Origin: Linum tenue
Taxonomy: Eukaryota > Streptophyta > Magnoliopsida > Malpighiales > Linaceae
Assembly (NCBI GenBank): GCA_946122785.1
Contig: CAMGYJ010000006.1
Span: forward strand, 66,527,676 to 66,591,675
Direction: 5' to 3'
Length of the DNA stretch: 64,000 nucleotides
The stretch's first letter is position 1. Each line of letters starts with the position of its first letter. Positions 23,847-33,211 of the stretch are shown here, piece by piece. Position numbers and translations under genes: made by a program. The notes under the pieces were generated by a model, which ran no database searches, had not been told where the DNA came from, and saw nothing but the letters and a program-made list of their open reading frames with translations.

Positions 23847-24546
23847 CAGGGGCGGACCCAGGGACATTTAGGGGTGTCCCAGGACACCCCTAAATTTTGG
23901 AAGATCGATTATCCAACCCCTGGTGGTAATTTACGTATAAACAAAAAAAATATAAATAATAGTTCGGGACACCTTGAAATTTGAAAGAACGATTATACTA
24001 CTCTTGTTTGTAGTTTGCGTATGGGAATATAAATATAAGTGGTAGCTTGGGAAATTCAAACCCCAGACACTACTATTACTAATAGATATAATTTTCATTA
24101 GGCTACAAATTTTTTGTTGTTATATTCTAAACACTGTGTAATAGCAAAATCCTATTCTCTATCTTTAATTCTTTTCAAAACCTAACAATTAATCTAATTA
24201 AAAGCTGCCATTAATTTGTATTGATTTTATGGTTGTACGACAAGTGTTGAAAGTATTTTTTTAGCTTTGAGTTACATCATGAACAAATTTGAAAGTAAAA
24301 TGTGCATGAGTTCGTGAATGATTGTTTAGTAGGATATACCGAGACAAATATGTTGAGCAGTGTAGACACCAAGTATATTTTATAACTTTTTTTTTTAATA
24401 TGAAAATACATCATTGAATTTTTTTACCTTGTGCGAGTTGGGTATTTTCTTATTTAAGAATAATATAATTTTATTAATTATTAATTATTTAATTTTACTT
24501 TTTTGAAAGATGACATCCCTATGTAAAATTCCTGGGTCCATCACTG
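23847..24546. mobile_element. non-autonomous hAT-like element, 700 bp
   Basis: Left end CAGGGGCGGACCCAGGGA; reverse complement of the right end CAGTGATGGACCCAGGAAT, a 16-bp imperfect inverted repeat. Flanks GCGACATT (23839-23846) and CCGACATT (24547-24554) agree at 7 of 8 positions, as an aged 8-bp duplication would. A/T-rich interior without coding content. The near-palindrome GGGGTGTCCCAGGACACCCC lies just inside the left end. Confidence 0.7.
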
Positions 24547-24554
24547 CCGACATT

Positions 24555-25913
24555 GACCAATGGTGATGTGGCACACGTAGATGCCGGCGAAGAACTGGGG
24601 AAGAAGGAATGAGAAGATTTTAGATAGATTATTTGTTTTTTTAATTATTATTTTGTTAAATAAAAATTAATTCTAAATATCATGTCAGATGTCGTATCAA
24701 CACTTACTAAACTTTCAGTTAAATATTAACGGTCAATGTCGGTCAACATTAACAGAAAATATATAATTCAGAACAGAAATGAAATATTGAATAGAATAGC
24801 ACACTAGTAAGTAGTGACATTTGTTCATAGTTCAGGTATTGTAGGGTACTAGTAAAAAAAATTATTATCTTACCAAATAAATAGACAAAAAGGTTATTAT
24901 CTTATTGTAACATCTTCTTCTACAGGCCAATCCGTTTTACATAGAGTTTCGTATATCATTTTCTTTTGGGATTGCAATAGGCAAAATACACCAACATGAC
25001 AACAACTTTCGAGTTTGTGACAATAATAGCCACTATTGAAGAAATACACAAAATAATCTGAATTTGGAATGGTTGTATGACAAATCTAGTCATATAAAAG
25101 GTGTTTATTTTTGGATATAATGTGTGATTTCATTTCACTAAATTACGATTTCTAGTCTAACCAGCCGAAATTCCTAGATCTGACCAGATATTACATATGC
25201 TATATATTGGCCCCTTGCCGGCCGATTTGGTAATTGGTACTGGTTGTACCGGCCGTCAGGAAGCCGACATGACAACACTTACCAATTATGTATTATGTCT
25301 CCTCTAAATTCTAATAAGCTTTTTTCTCCCGTTTAAACATGACTTGGTAAGTTCTCCAACACAACCTTTGTATAGCGTATTCATAGGATTACTTCATTTG
25401 CAAGGTTTATGTATTCCCAACTACATGCATTTTCATAAGTACAAAACAAATTCTAATGGCCAGGAGAAGTTTGGAGATGGGTGTGATGATGAGGCAAGAT
25501 TTTGCAGAGGTTGCTCATACGCAATATTAGTAGTAATGTGTGTGTTTTCTTTCCTAGTACCTGGTTTTCTGGAAGGGGATTTGGTTTGCGGCTGGCGAGT
25601 TCCTGACTTTTTATGGGTTTAACTCGGTCTTGTCTTTACTTGCCTCCCAATTATCGTTAGATTTTGACTTTACAGTTGTAGCTGATGACTGATGAGATAT
25701 TGCAGAGATGGAAGTAGTAAAGCAAAGGCAAAATGCATAACAGAAACCGCGTGCAGTGGATTGCTATGCAGTTGTTTCAGTAATGGATCGTGAACACTGA
25801 CCAGTTCACATTCAGAAATTAGAGCAAGAATGAGGAGCCGTGCAAAGAGAGGCTTGACCGCTTGAGTTTTTGTCACACTTCCGGCGAATTAATCCATCAC
25901 ATAATTTCATACA
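24555..25913. other. intergenic, no gene seen
   Basis: Mostly AT-rich. A 92-codon plus-strand frame at 25344-25622 has a Cys-rich middle and hydrophobic end but no recognisable family, promoter or partner exons, and is not called. Confidence 0.45.

Positions 25914-25951
<38 letters not shown>
25914..25951 (+). repeat. (AAT)n microsatellite
   Basis: About twelve uninterrupted AAT/ATA units followed by TTATTATG. Confidence 0.95.
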
Positions 25952-25957
<6 letters not shown>

Positions 25958-25984
25958 GAAGGGATCATATAAATAAGCTATCAT

Positions 25985-26389
25985 GGTTATGTCTTCGGTG
26001 CACTCACTTTTTTGTGGTGCATTTAAGGCACCCACTTCATAATCGTCATTTTAAGCAGGCGATTCATGTGAAAACGATGTCAATCATCACTTGTGGTATG
26101 ATGAACAAGAACCATATGAATTTGTAAGAAAATCATTCAAGATTGACTTTAATTTGAATGATTTAAGGTTTAGGAATTTAGGGTTAACATTAGGGTTTAC
26201 AATTTGAGATTTTGGGTTGGGATTCAAAATCGAAGATTAGTAGGTTAGGGTAATGCATTGATTAGTTGTGATTTTGTGTTATATCATCATACTAGACTAA
26301 TGTTACCATTAAATTTCAAACTTTGATGTATTACGACCACTTTTAGAGTTGGGTGCATTCAAAAAAGTTAGTGCACCGAAGTAGCCACC
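25985..26389 (+). mobile_element. MITE-like element, family copy A
   Basis: First of three related ~400-bp elements. Ends approximate GGTTATGTCTTCGGTGCACT on the left and, as reverse complement, GGTGGCTACTTCGGTGCACT on the right, an imperfect inverted repeat. The body contains TTCATAATCGTCATTTTAAG-like sequence, CATCACTTGTGGTATGATGA, and several TTAGGGTTT-like words, all shared with copies B and C. No coding content. Confidence 0.65.
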
Positions 26390-26431
26390 AGCTATCACTA
26401 TCTCTATGGTGTGTGTATATATATATATATA

Positions 26432-26837
26432 GTGGTGTCTTTAGTGCACTCACTTTTTTGGGTGCATTCAATGCTATCGCTTCATAACCGTCATTATAAA
26501 CATGTGATTCATGTCCAAATGATGTCAATCATCACTTATGATGTGATGAACAATAAAGCACATTAATTTGCACAAAAATCATTCAATATTTGCTTTAATT
26601 TGAAGGATTTAGAGTTTAGAGATTTAGGGTTAGGGTTTACAATTTGGGGTTTAGGGATAGAATTCAAAATTGGAGGTCTAGGGCTTAGGGTAATCCGTTA
26701 ATTAGTTGTGATCATATGTTATATCATCATATTACACTAATCTACAAATTAAAATTCAAAATCCGACACCTTAAGACTAGTTTTTGAGTTGGGTGCATTG
26801 AATGCACTCACTTTTGTGAGTGCACCGAAGTAGCCAC
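26432..26837 (+). mobile_element. MITE-like element, family copy B
   Basis: Same orientation and body as copy A, with the shared block TTCATAACCGTCATTATAAA and TTTAGGGTTAGGGTTTAC. It sits between (TA)n tracts: about 13 bases of alternating TA on the left and 24 on the right. The right end reads, in reverse complement, TGTGGCTACTTCGGTGCACT. Confidence 0.7.
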
Positions 26838-26860
26838 ATATATATATATATATATATATA

Positions 26861-27247
26861 GGTGACTACTTCGGTGCACTCACTTTTTTGGGTGCACTCA
26901 GTGCACCCAACTCTAAAAGCGTCCATAATACATCAAATTTTGAACTTTAATTAGTACTCTGAATATAATATGATGATATGACATAGAACCATAACAAATC
27001 AATCCAATACCCTAACCCCTTAACCTTCAATTTTGAATCCCAACCCAAAATCCCCAATTGTAAACCTAAACCCTAACCCTAAATCCCTAAATCCTAAATC
27101 ATTCAAATTATAGTAAATTTTGAATTAATTTTTTTCAAATTCATGTGCTTCTTGTTCATAATATCATAAGCAACAATTGATACCGTTTTGACATGAATCG
27201 CATGGTCAGAATGACAATTATGATGCGGGTGCACCGAATACGCCACC
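26861..27247 (-). mobile_element. MITE-like element, family copy C (inverted)
   Basis: Same family in the opposite orientation, 387 bp. It begins GGTGACTACTTCGGTGCACT directly after the (TA)n tract and ends ACCGAATACGCCACC before another (AT)n tract. The telomere-like words read here as CCCTAAA/CCCTAACCC. Terminal sequence GGTGACTACTTCGGTGC resembles the end of the adjacent large Mutator element, GGTGACTTCTACGGTGC. Confidence 0.7.
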
Positions 27248-27259
27248 ATATATATATAT

Positions 27260-28056
27260 GGTGACTTCTACGGTGCCCAGGGCAAAAGCGGGGTACAGGT
27301 ACCTTGGCCGATCTTAACCGTTCGTTTTCAATCTCCACGGCTCACGTTTGTTAAACCTAACTGCGCCACTAAATAACTAAACAAATTACAAAAAGCCTCC
27401 TCCGCGTTAAGTTTGTTTTCATCCTAGTCCAACTAACTGCCCCGATTAAATTAAATGGATTAAGACCCAAACCCAATTGGGTAGACCCACTGCCGCCCAA
27501 ACCAATTTCCAGTCTCCCTAACCAATTACACGATCCCTCTCTCGTCTTGGAGGGACGCCCCTTCACAGTTCCAAGAGAAGCTCCCCATCCACATTCGACG
27601 TAGATTGAATTTCCCAAAAAAAATTTGTCTTGTTTCTTCTTCGCCATTGTATTTCCCCTCGCCTATCTCTTTCTAACACGATTACGGCGACCATGTCTAT
27701 TATTGTGTTCATCGAACTTTTCATTTGCAAAAGAACCCTTGAAAGAGGTTTGCTAACCCTAGGGTTCATGTCCCTAGTGCTTTGTCATCTTGTCTTAGCG
27801 TTATTGTGATTTTCTCGAGCCTTATATTTCTCGGTGAAATTTAGGTTTCCTGATATGTAGTGTTCGTCTCGCCCAGAGGATTGAGGAAGAAGATGAAGAA
27901 CACATAATTTGATTCGAATCGGATGGAGAGGTCTCCTTAGTTTGTGTTTATGTATTAACGGTGCGTTTAAGACTAATTCTAGTTGGACTGGGTCTGATCA
28001 TTGATTTTTGCAGGCTTTTAAATAACATTCAAACGTGGGCTTGTACATGACCCATG
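27260..28056 (+). repeat. left terminal inverted repeat of the Mutator-like element
   Basis: Matches the reverse complement of 41780-42705. Strong shared blocks include CCAATTTCCAGTCTCCCT, CGACCATGTCTATTATTG, AGGTTTGCTAACCCTAGGG and TTGTACATGACCCATG. Indels separate the blocks. TIRs of MULEs normally carry promoters; a short frame starting MSIIVFI is preserved in both arms but is probably leader sequence. Confidence 0.85.
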
Positions 28057-28355
28057 CAATATTCAAAAGTGGGCATGGAACGTGCGAGCCCATTAGTTTT
28101 CTCCTGCGGTATCAGCGCCAACCCTAGTTTAACGAGCTTTAGTTACCCTAGTTTAACCTACACGAGTTAACATCATCATTACTACATATCTTCCCAAATC
28201 TTCTAACTCTTGACATTCCAGACTCAACCGTCTCCATCACACGTCTCCACACTCAACCCCCACGATCACTTTTTCTTACACCTACAATCTCTCTTTCCCT
28301 ACAATCTCTCTTTCCTCCATCTTCACCTTCCCTTGTTCCTTCTTCCTCTGACTCC
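28057..28355. other. leader region inside the Mutator-like element
   Basis: Between the inner edge of the left TIR and the first gene. CT-rich from about 28255, with repeated CTACAATCTCTCTTTCC, like a plant 5' leader. The promoter is therefore probably in the TIR or here. Confidence 0.4.
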
Positions 28356-29207
28356 ATGGCAAACATGGGCATTCTAACTCTATCAAACGACGACTGCCGA
28401 TCCACCACAAGTCTCGCGGACTATCTTTCATTCACGAGCAAGACATCTATTGTGGCCGAGTACGAGTTCATCCACCTGTCCCCTTTCCCTCAAGAAGTGA
28501 AGCAGCTAATTAAAAATCTTGGCTGGGAAAAGTTCTTCGATCTCCGGAGTCGAGGAAGCACCAGTTACTGCCCGCATGTGGTGAGGAAGTTCTACCACAA
28601 TTTAGAACTGTCTGGTCCCTCCGATTCTCATCTCGTGTCGGTCTTCCTGGGTTATAGAGCCTGCTTCCAGCCTCATCAGTTTGCTGAGATCCTCGATCTC
28701 CCCGCCGCAGGACACCACATTGATAGCAGAAGCGATCTTCGGCGGCTGTACGATTTTGATTTTGAAGTTGAACTGGGGAAACTGACGAATGGGCGCATCC
28801 AGGCTTCTTTCCTCCCAGATCCTCTTCGATTCCTCCATTGGATGATCGTCAACTGCTTCATGCCAAGGTACAATGGTCATTCGATAATTCGTAGACTTGA
28901 CCTGTTTATCCTTGTGCAAGCTCAAAGAGGTGTTCCTCTTAACCTCGCATCTCTCATGTGCGTGAACATGGTTGAGGCTGCTCCTAGAGGGGAAAACTGG
29001 TACACTGCCTTTCCATATGCCACCTTCTTGACCACATTTCTTGGAAGGGTTGGGAAGGATATGGGGGTTTATGCTAGGGAGGACCATTCCGCCTATTTGC
29101 CAGTCTACCGTATCGTCGAAGTGACCAATACTTTTTATGACCTTCGGCATACGGAGCATGAAGAGACCTCTGAGGCATCCTCAAGCAAACGTCCTCGGCT
29201 TACATGA
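28356..29207 (+). CDS. 'putative plant transposon protein' domain gene
   Basis: Single-exon, 283-residue protein starting MANMGILTLSNDDC. The core resembles the plant Transposase_32 / 'putative plant transposon protein' domain: a start like YEFIHLSPFPQEVKQLIKNL, GWEKFF, then VVRKFYHNL, FQPHQFAEILDLPAAG, FLPDPLRFLHWMIVNCFMP and a hydrophobic helix LDLFILVQAQRGVPLNLASL. The C-terminus ends SSSKRPRLT, a possible nuclear-localisation signal. The biochemical role of this domain is not established; despite the name it has no known DDE triad. It lies 300 bp inside the left TIR, in the same direction as the transposase, and is fully open. It may be cargo or an accessory gene of the element. Confidence 0.6.
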   Translation: MANMGILTLSNDDCRSTTSLADYLSFTSKTSIVAEYEFIHLSPFPQEVKQLIKNLGWEKFFDLRSRGSTSYCPHVVRKFYHNLELSGPSDSHLVSVFLGYRACFQPHQFAEILDLPAAGHHIDSRSDLRRLYDFDFEVELGKLTNGRIQASFLPDPLRFLHWMIVNCFMPRYNGHSIIRRLDLFILVQAQRGVPLNLASLMCVNMVEAAPRGENWYTAFPYATFLTTFLGRVGKDMGVYAREDHSAYLPVYRIVEVTNTFYDLRHTEHEETSEASSSKRPRLT

Positions 29208-30225
29208 GAGTCGATTGATGCAGGGCGGGGTGGAGCAGTGAAGGGGCCAGCATTGGATGTATTTTGTTAAGAAGTTTACTGTAAGGCTTCGTTGTTTTTT
29301 TTTTCCAGTCTTTTTCTCCAGCACTCAAAACTGTCAGGTACTGAGGGGAGCCAGTACATCATCTGACTAGGAAAGTCTCCCATTTTTTTTAATTATCCAG
29401 ACAAATATTTTTCTATGCATGCAGTATTTTGTGAATTTGCAATGGCTAATTTCCCTAAGACAGGTGACGAGATGCAGTAATGGTCATCCCTAAGCAAGGA
29501 GGTGCAATTGCATCCTACACTTGCTATGATGTGAGAAGCTATTGCAAGGGTGCAAATTTGGTTGCAATTGGAATTGGCCCACGAGTGGGGACTATTGATG
29601 AAATTGCAATGTTTTCTCAAAATTATAGAAGTGGAAGTAGGGACTACCTATGAAATTGCAAATGAATTTCATTGGGGGAGATTTTAATCCGCTTTTGTTC
29701 TAAGCAGTTCCAATTAGGTTGATTATAATGATTTTTTATCTATGGTGATTTTTCCCCCTTTTTCATCAAGACTCATGCTTCTTTTATCCCCCTGTGGATC
29801 TATCATGCTTCGTTTATAGTAAAATATCCTTTTAATTATACCCAATAAAGAATCCATTAATTATGTATGCCTTTTTATTGTATTTATTACTACAATGAAT
29901 TCTCTGACTAAAAGGGGAGTGAAAACATCGTTGGTGGAAATTCAAGGAATGGAATGATAAGGGCTGTGCATAAATTCAATTTCTGTAAATAATTAATTTT
30001 ATTATTATTAGTTAGTAACGTCATTAGTTTTAGTTAGTGGGTTAGTGGCTCCTACTTTGTAGCTTCAATCTGTTCAAGAGTTGGTACTTAAGCCACTCTC
30101 CTCATCAAGGTAAATCACTACTTTCAATCCTTTACATGGAAGCCTTTCCATATCCTAGGAACATTAAATTAATTACATAAGAATTTTCTATCTGTCTTGT
30201 ACTGGGTTTGGTCATTATTTATACT
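29208..30225. other. noncoding interior of the Mutator-like element
   Basis: AT-rich, with no frame, tRNA or element end I can support. It separates the first gene from the converging 3' end of the protease gene. Confidence 0.45.
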
Positions 30226-30389
30226 GATTGGGAGCCAATCAGTTTTACCTTTTGGGTTACCTATACATGAATGCAAATTTAATTATACGATTGGAAGCCA
30301 ATCAGTTTTACCTTTTGGGTTACCTATACATGAATGCAAATTTAATTATACGATTGGGAGCCAATCAGTTTAGCTATACATGATCCCAA
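30226..30389 (+). repeat. 63-bp tandem repeat, about 2.5 copies
   Basis: Units begin at 30226, 30289 and 30352 with GATTGG(G/A)AGCCAATCAG; the first two are almost identical. Each unit contains the palindromic ATTGG...CCAAT pair. Confidence 0.9.
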
Positions 30390-30494
30390 TTAAACCTCTC
30401 TACAAGATACAATGGCTTGAAGCCTTGAACAGAAGCAACCTCACTCACAAGTTGGAAGCTGGAATTTTGGTGAAGTCCCTTTGCCATTTCCACG

Positions 30495-30710
30495 AAAAAA
30501 CAAACCAAACCAAACCAAACCAAATATAGAAAGCATTCACAATACCAAAAACCAAATATACAAAGCATTCACCAAACCAAAAACCAAACCAAAAACCAAA
30601 TATAAAAACCATTCACCAAACCAAACCAAAAACCAAATATAAAAAGCATTCACCAAACCAAAAACCAAATATAAAAACCAAAAATAATAAGCATTCACCG
30701 AACCAAATAA
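30495..30710 (+). repeat. AAACCAAATATAAAAA minisatellite
   Basis: Repeats of ATTCACCAAACC plus AAAAACCAAATATA in varying order, about seven rounds, just beyond the stop codon of the protease gene and so probably in its 3' UTR. The complementary strand gives a false open frame rich in Phe, Trp and Gly. Confidence 0.85.
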
Positions 30711-30771
30711 AAAACGGTTGTCCATCATCCTGAGAAAAAAAAAACATAACTGTTGTCCATCATCTTGAAAA

Positions 30772-32648
30772 CTAAAACGCAAACGCAAAATCAGGTTGTT
30801 CTTGGGCTCGTTGACTGGGTTTCCTTGTGCTCTTCTCTTTCCTTTTTCCTCTTTTCATGGGTTTCTTGTACTCTTCCACTGCAGCTTCAACTTGAGGTGC
30901 AACTCTTCTTGCTTCTGTGAGCACCATATGCCTTATGTAGTTCATGGGCTCTCGAACAAGGTACAAAGCGATCTGCATCCTCCTCACTTGAGTGCATGGC
31001 TATCAACATCAACAAACATGGTGCTTACCGCATGATTCAAAAATAACAATCAATTTTGGTTTTCTAATATGCGAATTAGAATTGTCTTTACCCAAATATA
31101 AGAGGAGTCCCAGCTTGCGCCAAACATCCACATGCATACCCAGACTCCACTGTCAGACCTACATAAAATAAAAGCATTACGTGATAAGAACCAAGTTGAT
31201 AAGTCGTCGTTTAATATCACAAAAAAATGGGCATACTTACCGATTAAGTTGTTCTTGATCCTTTGAAGGAGTTGGGTACGCAAACTCCGCAATCCTTGGT
31301 GGCGACAATCCGTGTTCACGATAGAGAATCTTCCACAAGGCTTGCATAAAGCTCATCTGTACAAATTAAGAAACGTTTGTACTTAGAAAGAGTTATTTAC
31401 ATTTTTTTGCGTTATAACGGCACAATGTCACAAATTTACCATTGTTTGAACAGATTGTAGTTGAAAGGAATTGCGGTCTTCATTTGGTTGTGGATCCAAG
31501 ATATGGACTTCTTCCTTGTCCAACTTAATGACAGCCAAGTACCAATGGGCATTATCTCTCATCGGAACACACACCTACATATGCGGAAATTGTCAACACG
31601 TATTAAAAAAATAAACTGCAAACCATGTAATACTTATTAAGACGAACAGTTTACCTTGTTCACCATATTGGTTCGACTAAGGAATTTTGATTGGTATAGG
31701 TCTAATGCCATCTTGGGTGTTATTCCACATGAAATCACTAGTTCCTGCCCATGTGGTAGTTGCACAATTGAAATTTTGTCAACACAATATGATTCACGTT
31801 AAAAAAACATGTGTTGTAATTTTTTTGGTGAGAGGAAATTGTCATTAAGTATAATCGGACCACAACCTGTAGTTCAGCAGGCAGATAGCACACTCCTTTT
31901 CCATCCTTGGAATTTGTCCACAACTCTTCTAGAGTCAAGTGGCAGACCATCGCTGTTATAACCTAATATAACATGGACAAAAAACACTTCATGATACTAT
32001 TGAGTTGTTATAAAATAATTCTACGTAGAAAGCATTGATAGTGGACAAACAAAACAAAATTTTGGAGTTCCGTTGATTACTTCAGCATCTACGAATGAGC
32101 GAGGGCTTAAGGACCACAATGACTTCCTCGTACAAGAGTTGTTAGAGGTTTTGACCAATACTTCGTCAGGTGGCAGATGGGCTAAAAATATATAGTGAGC
32201 AAGCTGGATTTGCTCATCATCGTATTCCATAGCGGTAGGTAGCTTAAACTTCAAAACAACCTGGAATAGGGGCCACAAATAAACACGAGTTGAAATGCAT
32301 TCGTTATGACAGAATAACGGCAATGAACACTTCAATGGCAAACATGACACCTTTATTACCTTGTCAACAGAAGGTAGACAAATACTTTTTCCATTTGGCT
32401 TCTTTGGTGTGACCTCAGAGTCAGATTAATCGTCCGAAATAAAAACGATGACTGAAGCAGGAGTGGGTGGAGTGCTTACTCCTTTGGGTATCCTTGGTTT
32501 CTTTGTTGGAGTCACAAATTCGGCTGTCTCCTACAATGACAGTGAACCTGCGATTAATAAATTAACTAGAATGAATTTCAATGGTAAAAAGAGCTATTAT
32601 ACATACCACAAGCTTGGACGAAGAGCGAGTAAGTCTCCTATTTTCCAT
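30772..32648 (-). pseudogene. Ulp1/SENP-like protease gene of the Mutator-like element
   Basis: Nine exons by GT-AG rules, minus strand: 32648-32607, 32530-32360, 32260-32081, 31962-31867, 31744-31655, 31574-31440, 31356-31241, 31158-31092, 30999-30772. All phases join, giving 374 codons. The family is the SUMO-protease (C48) fold carried by several plant MULEs. Visible sites: SLWSLSPRSFVDAE then VITAMVCHL; His203 in RDNAHWYLAV; Asp220 in VHILDPQ; Gln274 exactly six before the nucleophile position; but residue 280 in SDSGVWVCMWM is Ser (AGT) where Cys of D-C-G is usual. The C-terminus is basic (KKPMKRGKRKEKSTRK). One in-frame TAA at 32426-32428 (codon 49, inside an acidic SDD/SDSE stretch) interrupts an otherwise intact model, so I mark it as a pseudogene. 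It is divergent from the transposase. Confidence 0.75.
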
Positions 32649-33211
32649 TTTGTGCCTCTAATCTAAGCTTTACTCCGTACTCAAAATCGCGGCAAAGAAG
32701 GATATGGAACCACTGCTCTACCGATGAAGGTTAATTATATATACAAGGTTAGGATAAATTGTGGCGCCATATTTTTCCCGTGAAAAAATAGTTAGGGTTT
32801 AGTCTAAGGTACATGATCTTGGGATAAACATGGGTAGTTATTAAACCTAAAATTAAAAAGATACTTTTTTCGATTGAATAAAGAATTGAGTGCTATTAGT
32901 AAATATTCGCTCATATTAATATTTGATCCTTCCCCATACACGTAGTAGACACCTAGAGTCAGCTGGCGTTTGGCTTTACTACGAAAAGTTTTCATTTTAA
33001 ATATTTTCGTTATTTGTGAAAATGGTAAAGAAATCACTAAGATAAAGAACAGAAAGTTCAACTCGTTCCTACCAAAAATATAAGATATCACAAATCGTGT
33101 TATTAATGGGGATAATTATTAAGTGGCCCATTGAATCATTAATTCGGCCATCATTCCCAGTAGGGTTTTGTAATCTACGTCCTTGGTTCCCCAAAATTTC
33201 CAGCCGTGACA
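32649..33211. promoter_or_regulatory. divergent promoter region between protease and transposase
   Basis: A 563-bp gap separates the start codons of the minus-strand protease gene and the plus-strand transposase gene. It holds no open frame and is AT-rich. Head-to-head layout suggests shared bidirectional control, but no particular motif is assigned. Confidence 0.45.

Noticed and set aside
25344..25622. 92-codon frame with clustered Cys (GCDDEARFCRGC)
   Set aside because: Single small frame without promoter, introns or known family; insufficient support for a gene.
27055..27100. CCCTAAA/CCCTAACCC cluster as an interstitial telomere site
   Set aside because: The words are imperfect and occur at the same internal position in three copies of one MITE family, so they belong to the element.
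30537..30788. Minus-strand frame rich in Phe, Trp and Val that looks like a membrane protein
   Set aside because: It is the complement of the CCAAACC minisatellite; the periodic residues follow the DNA repeat.
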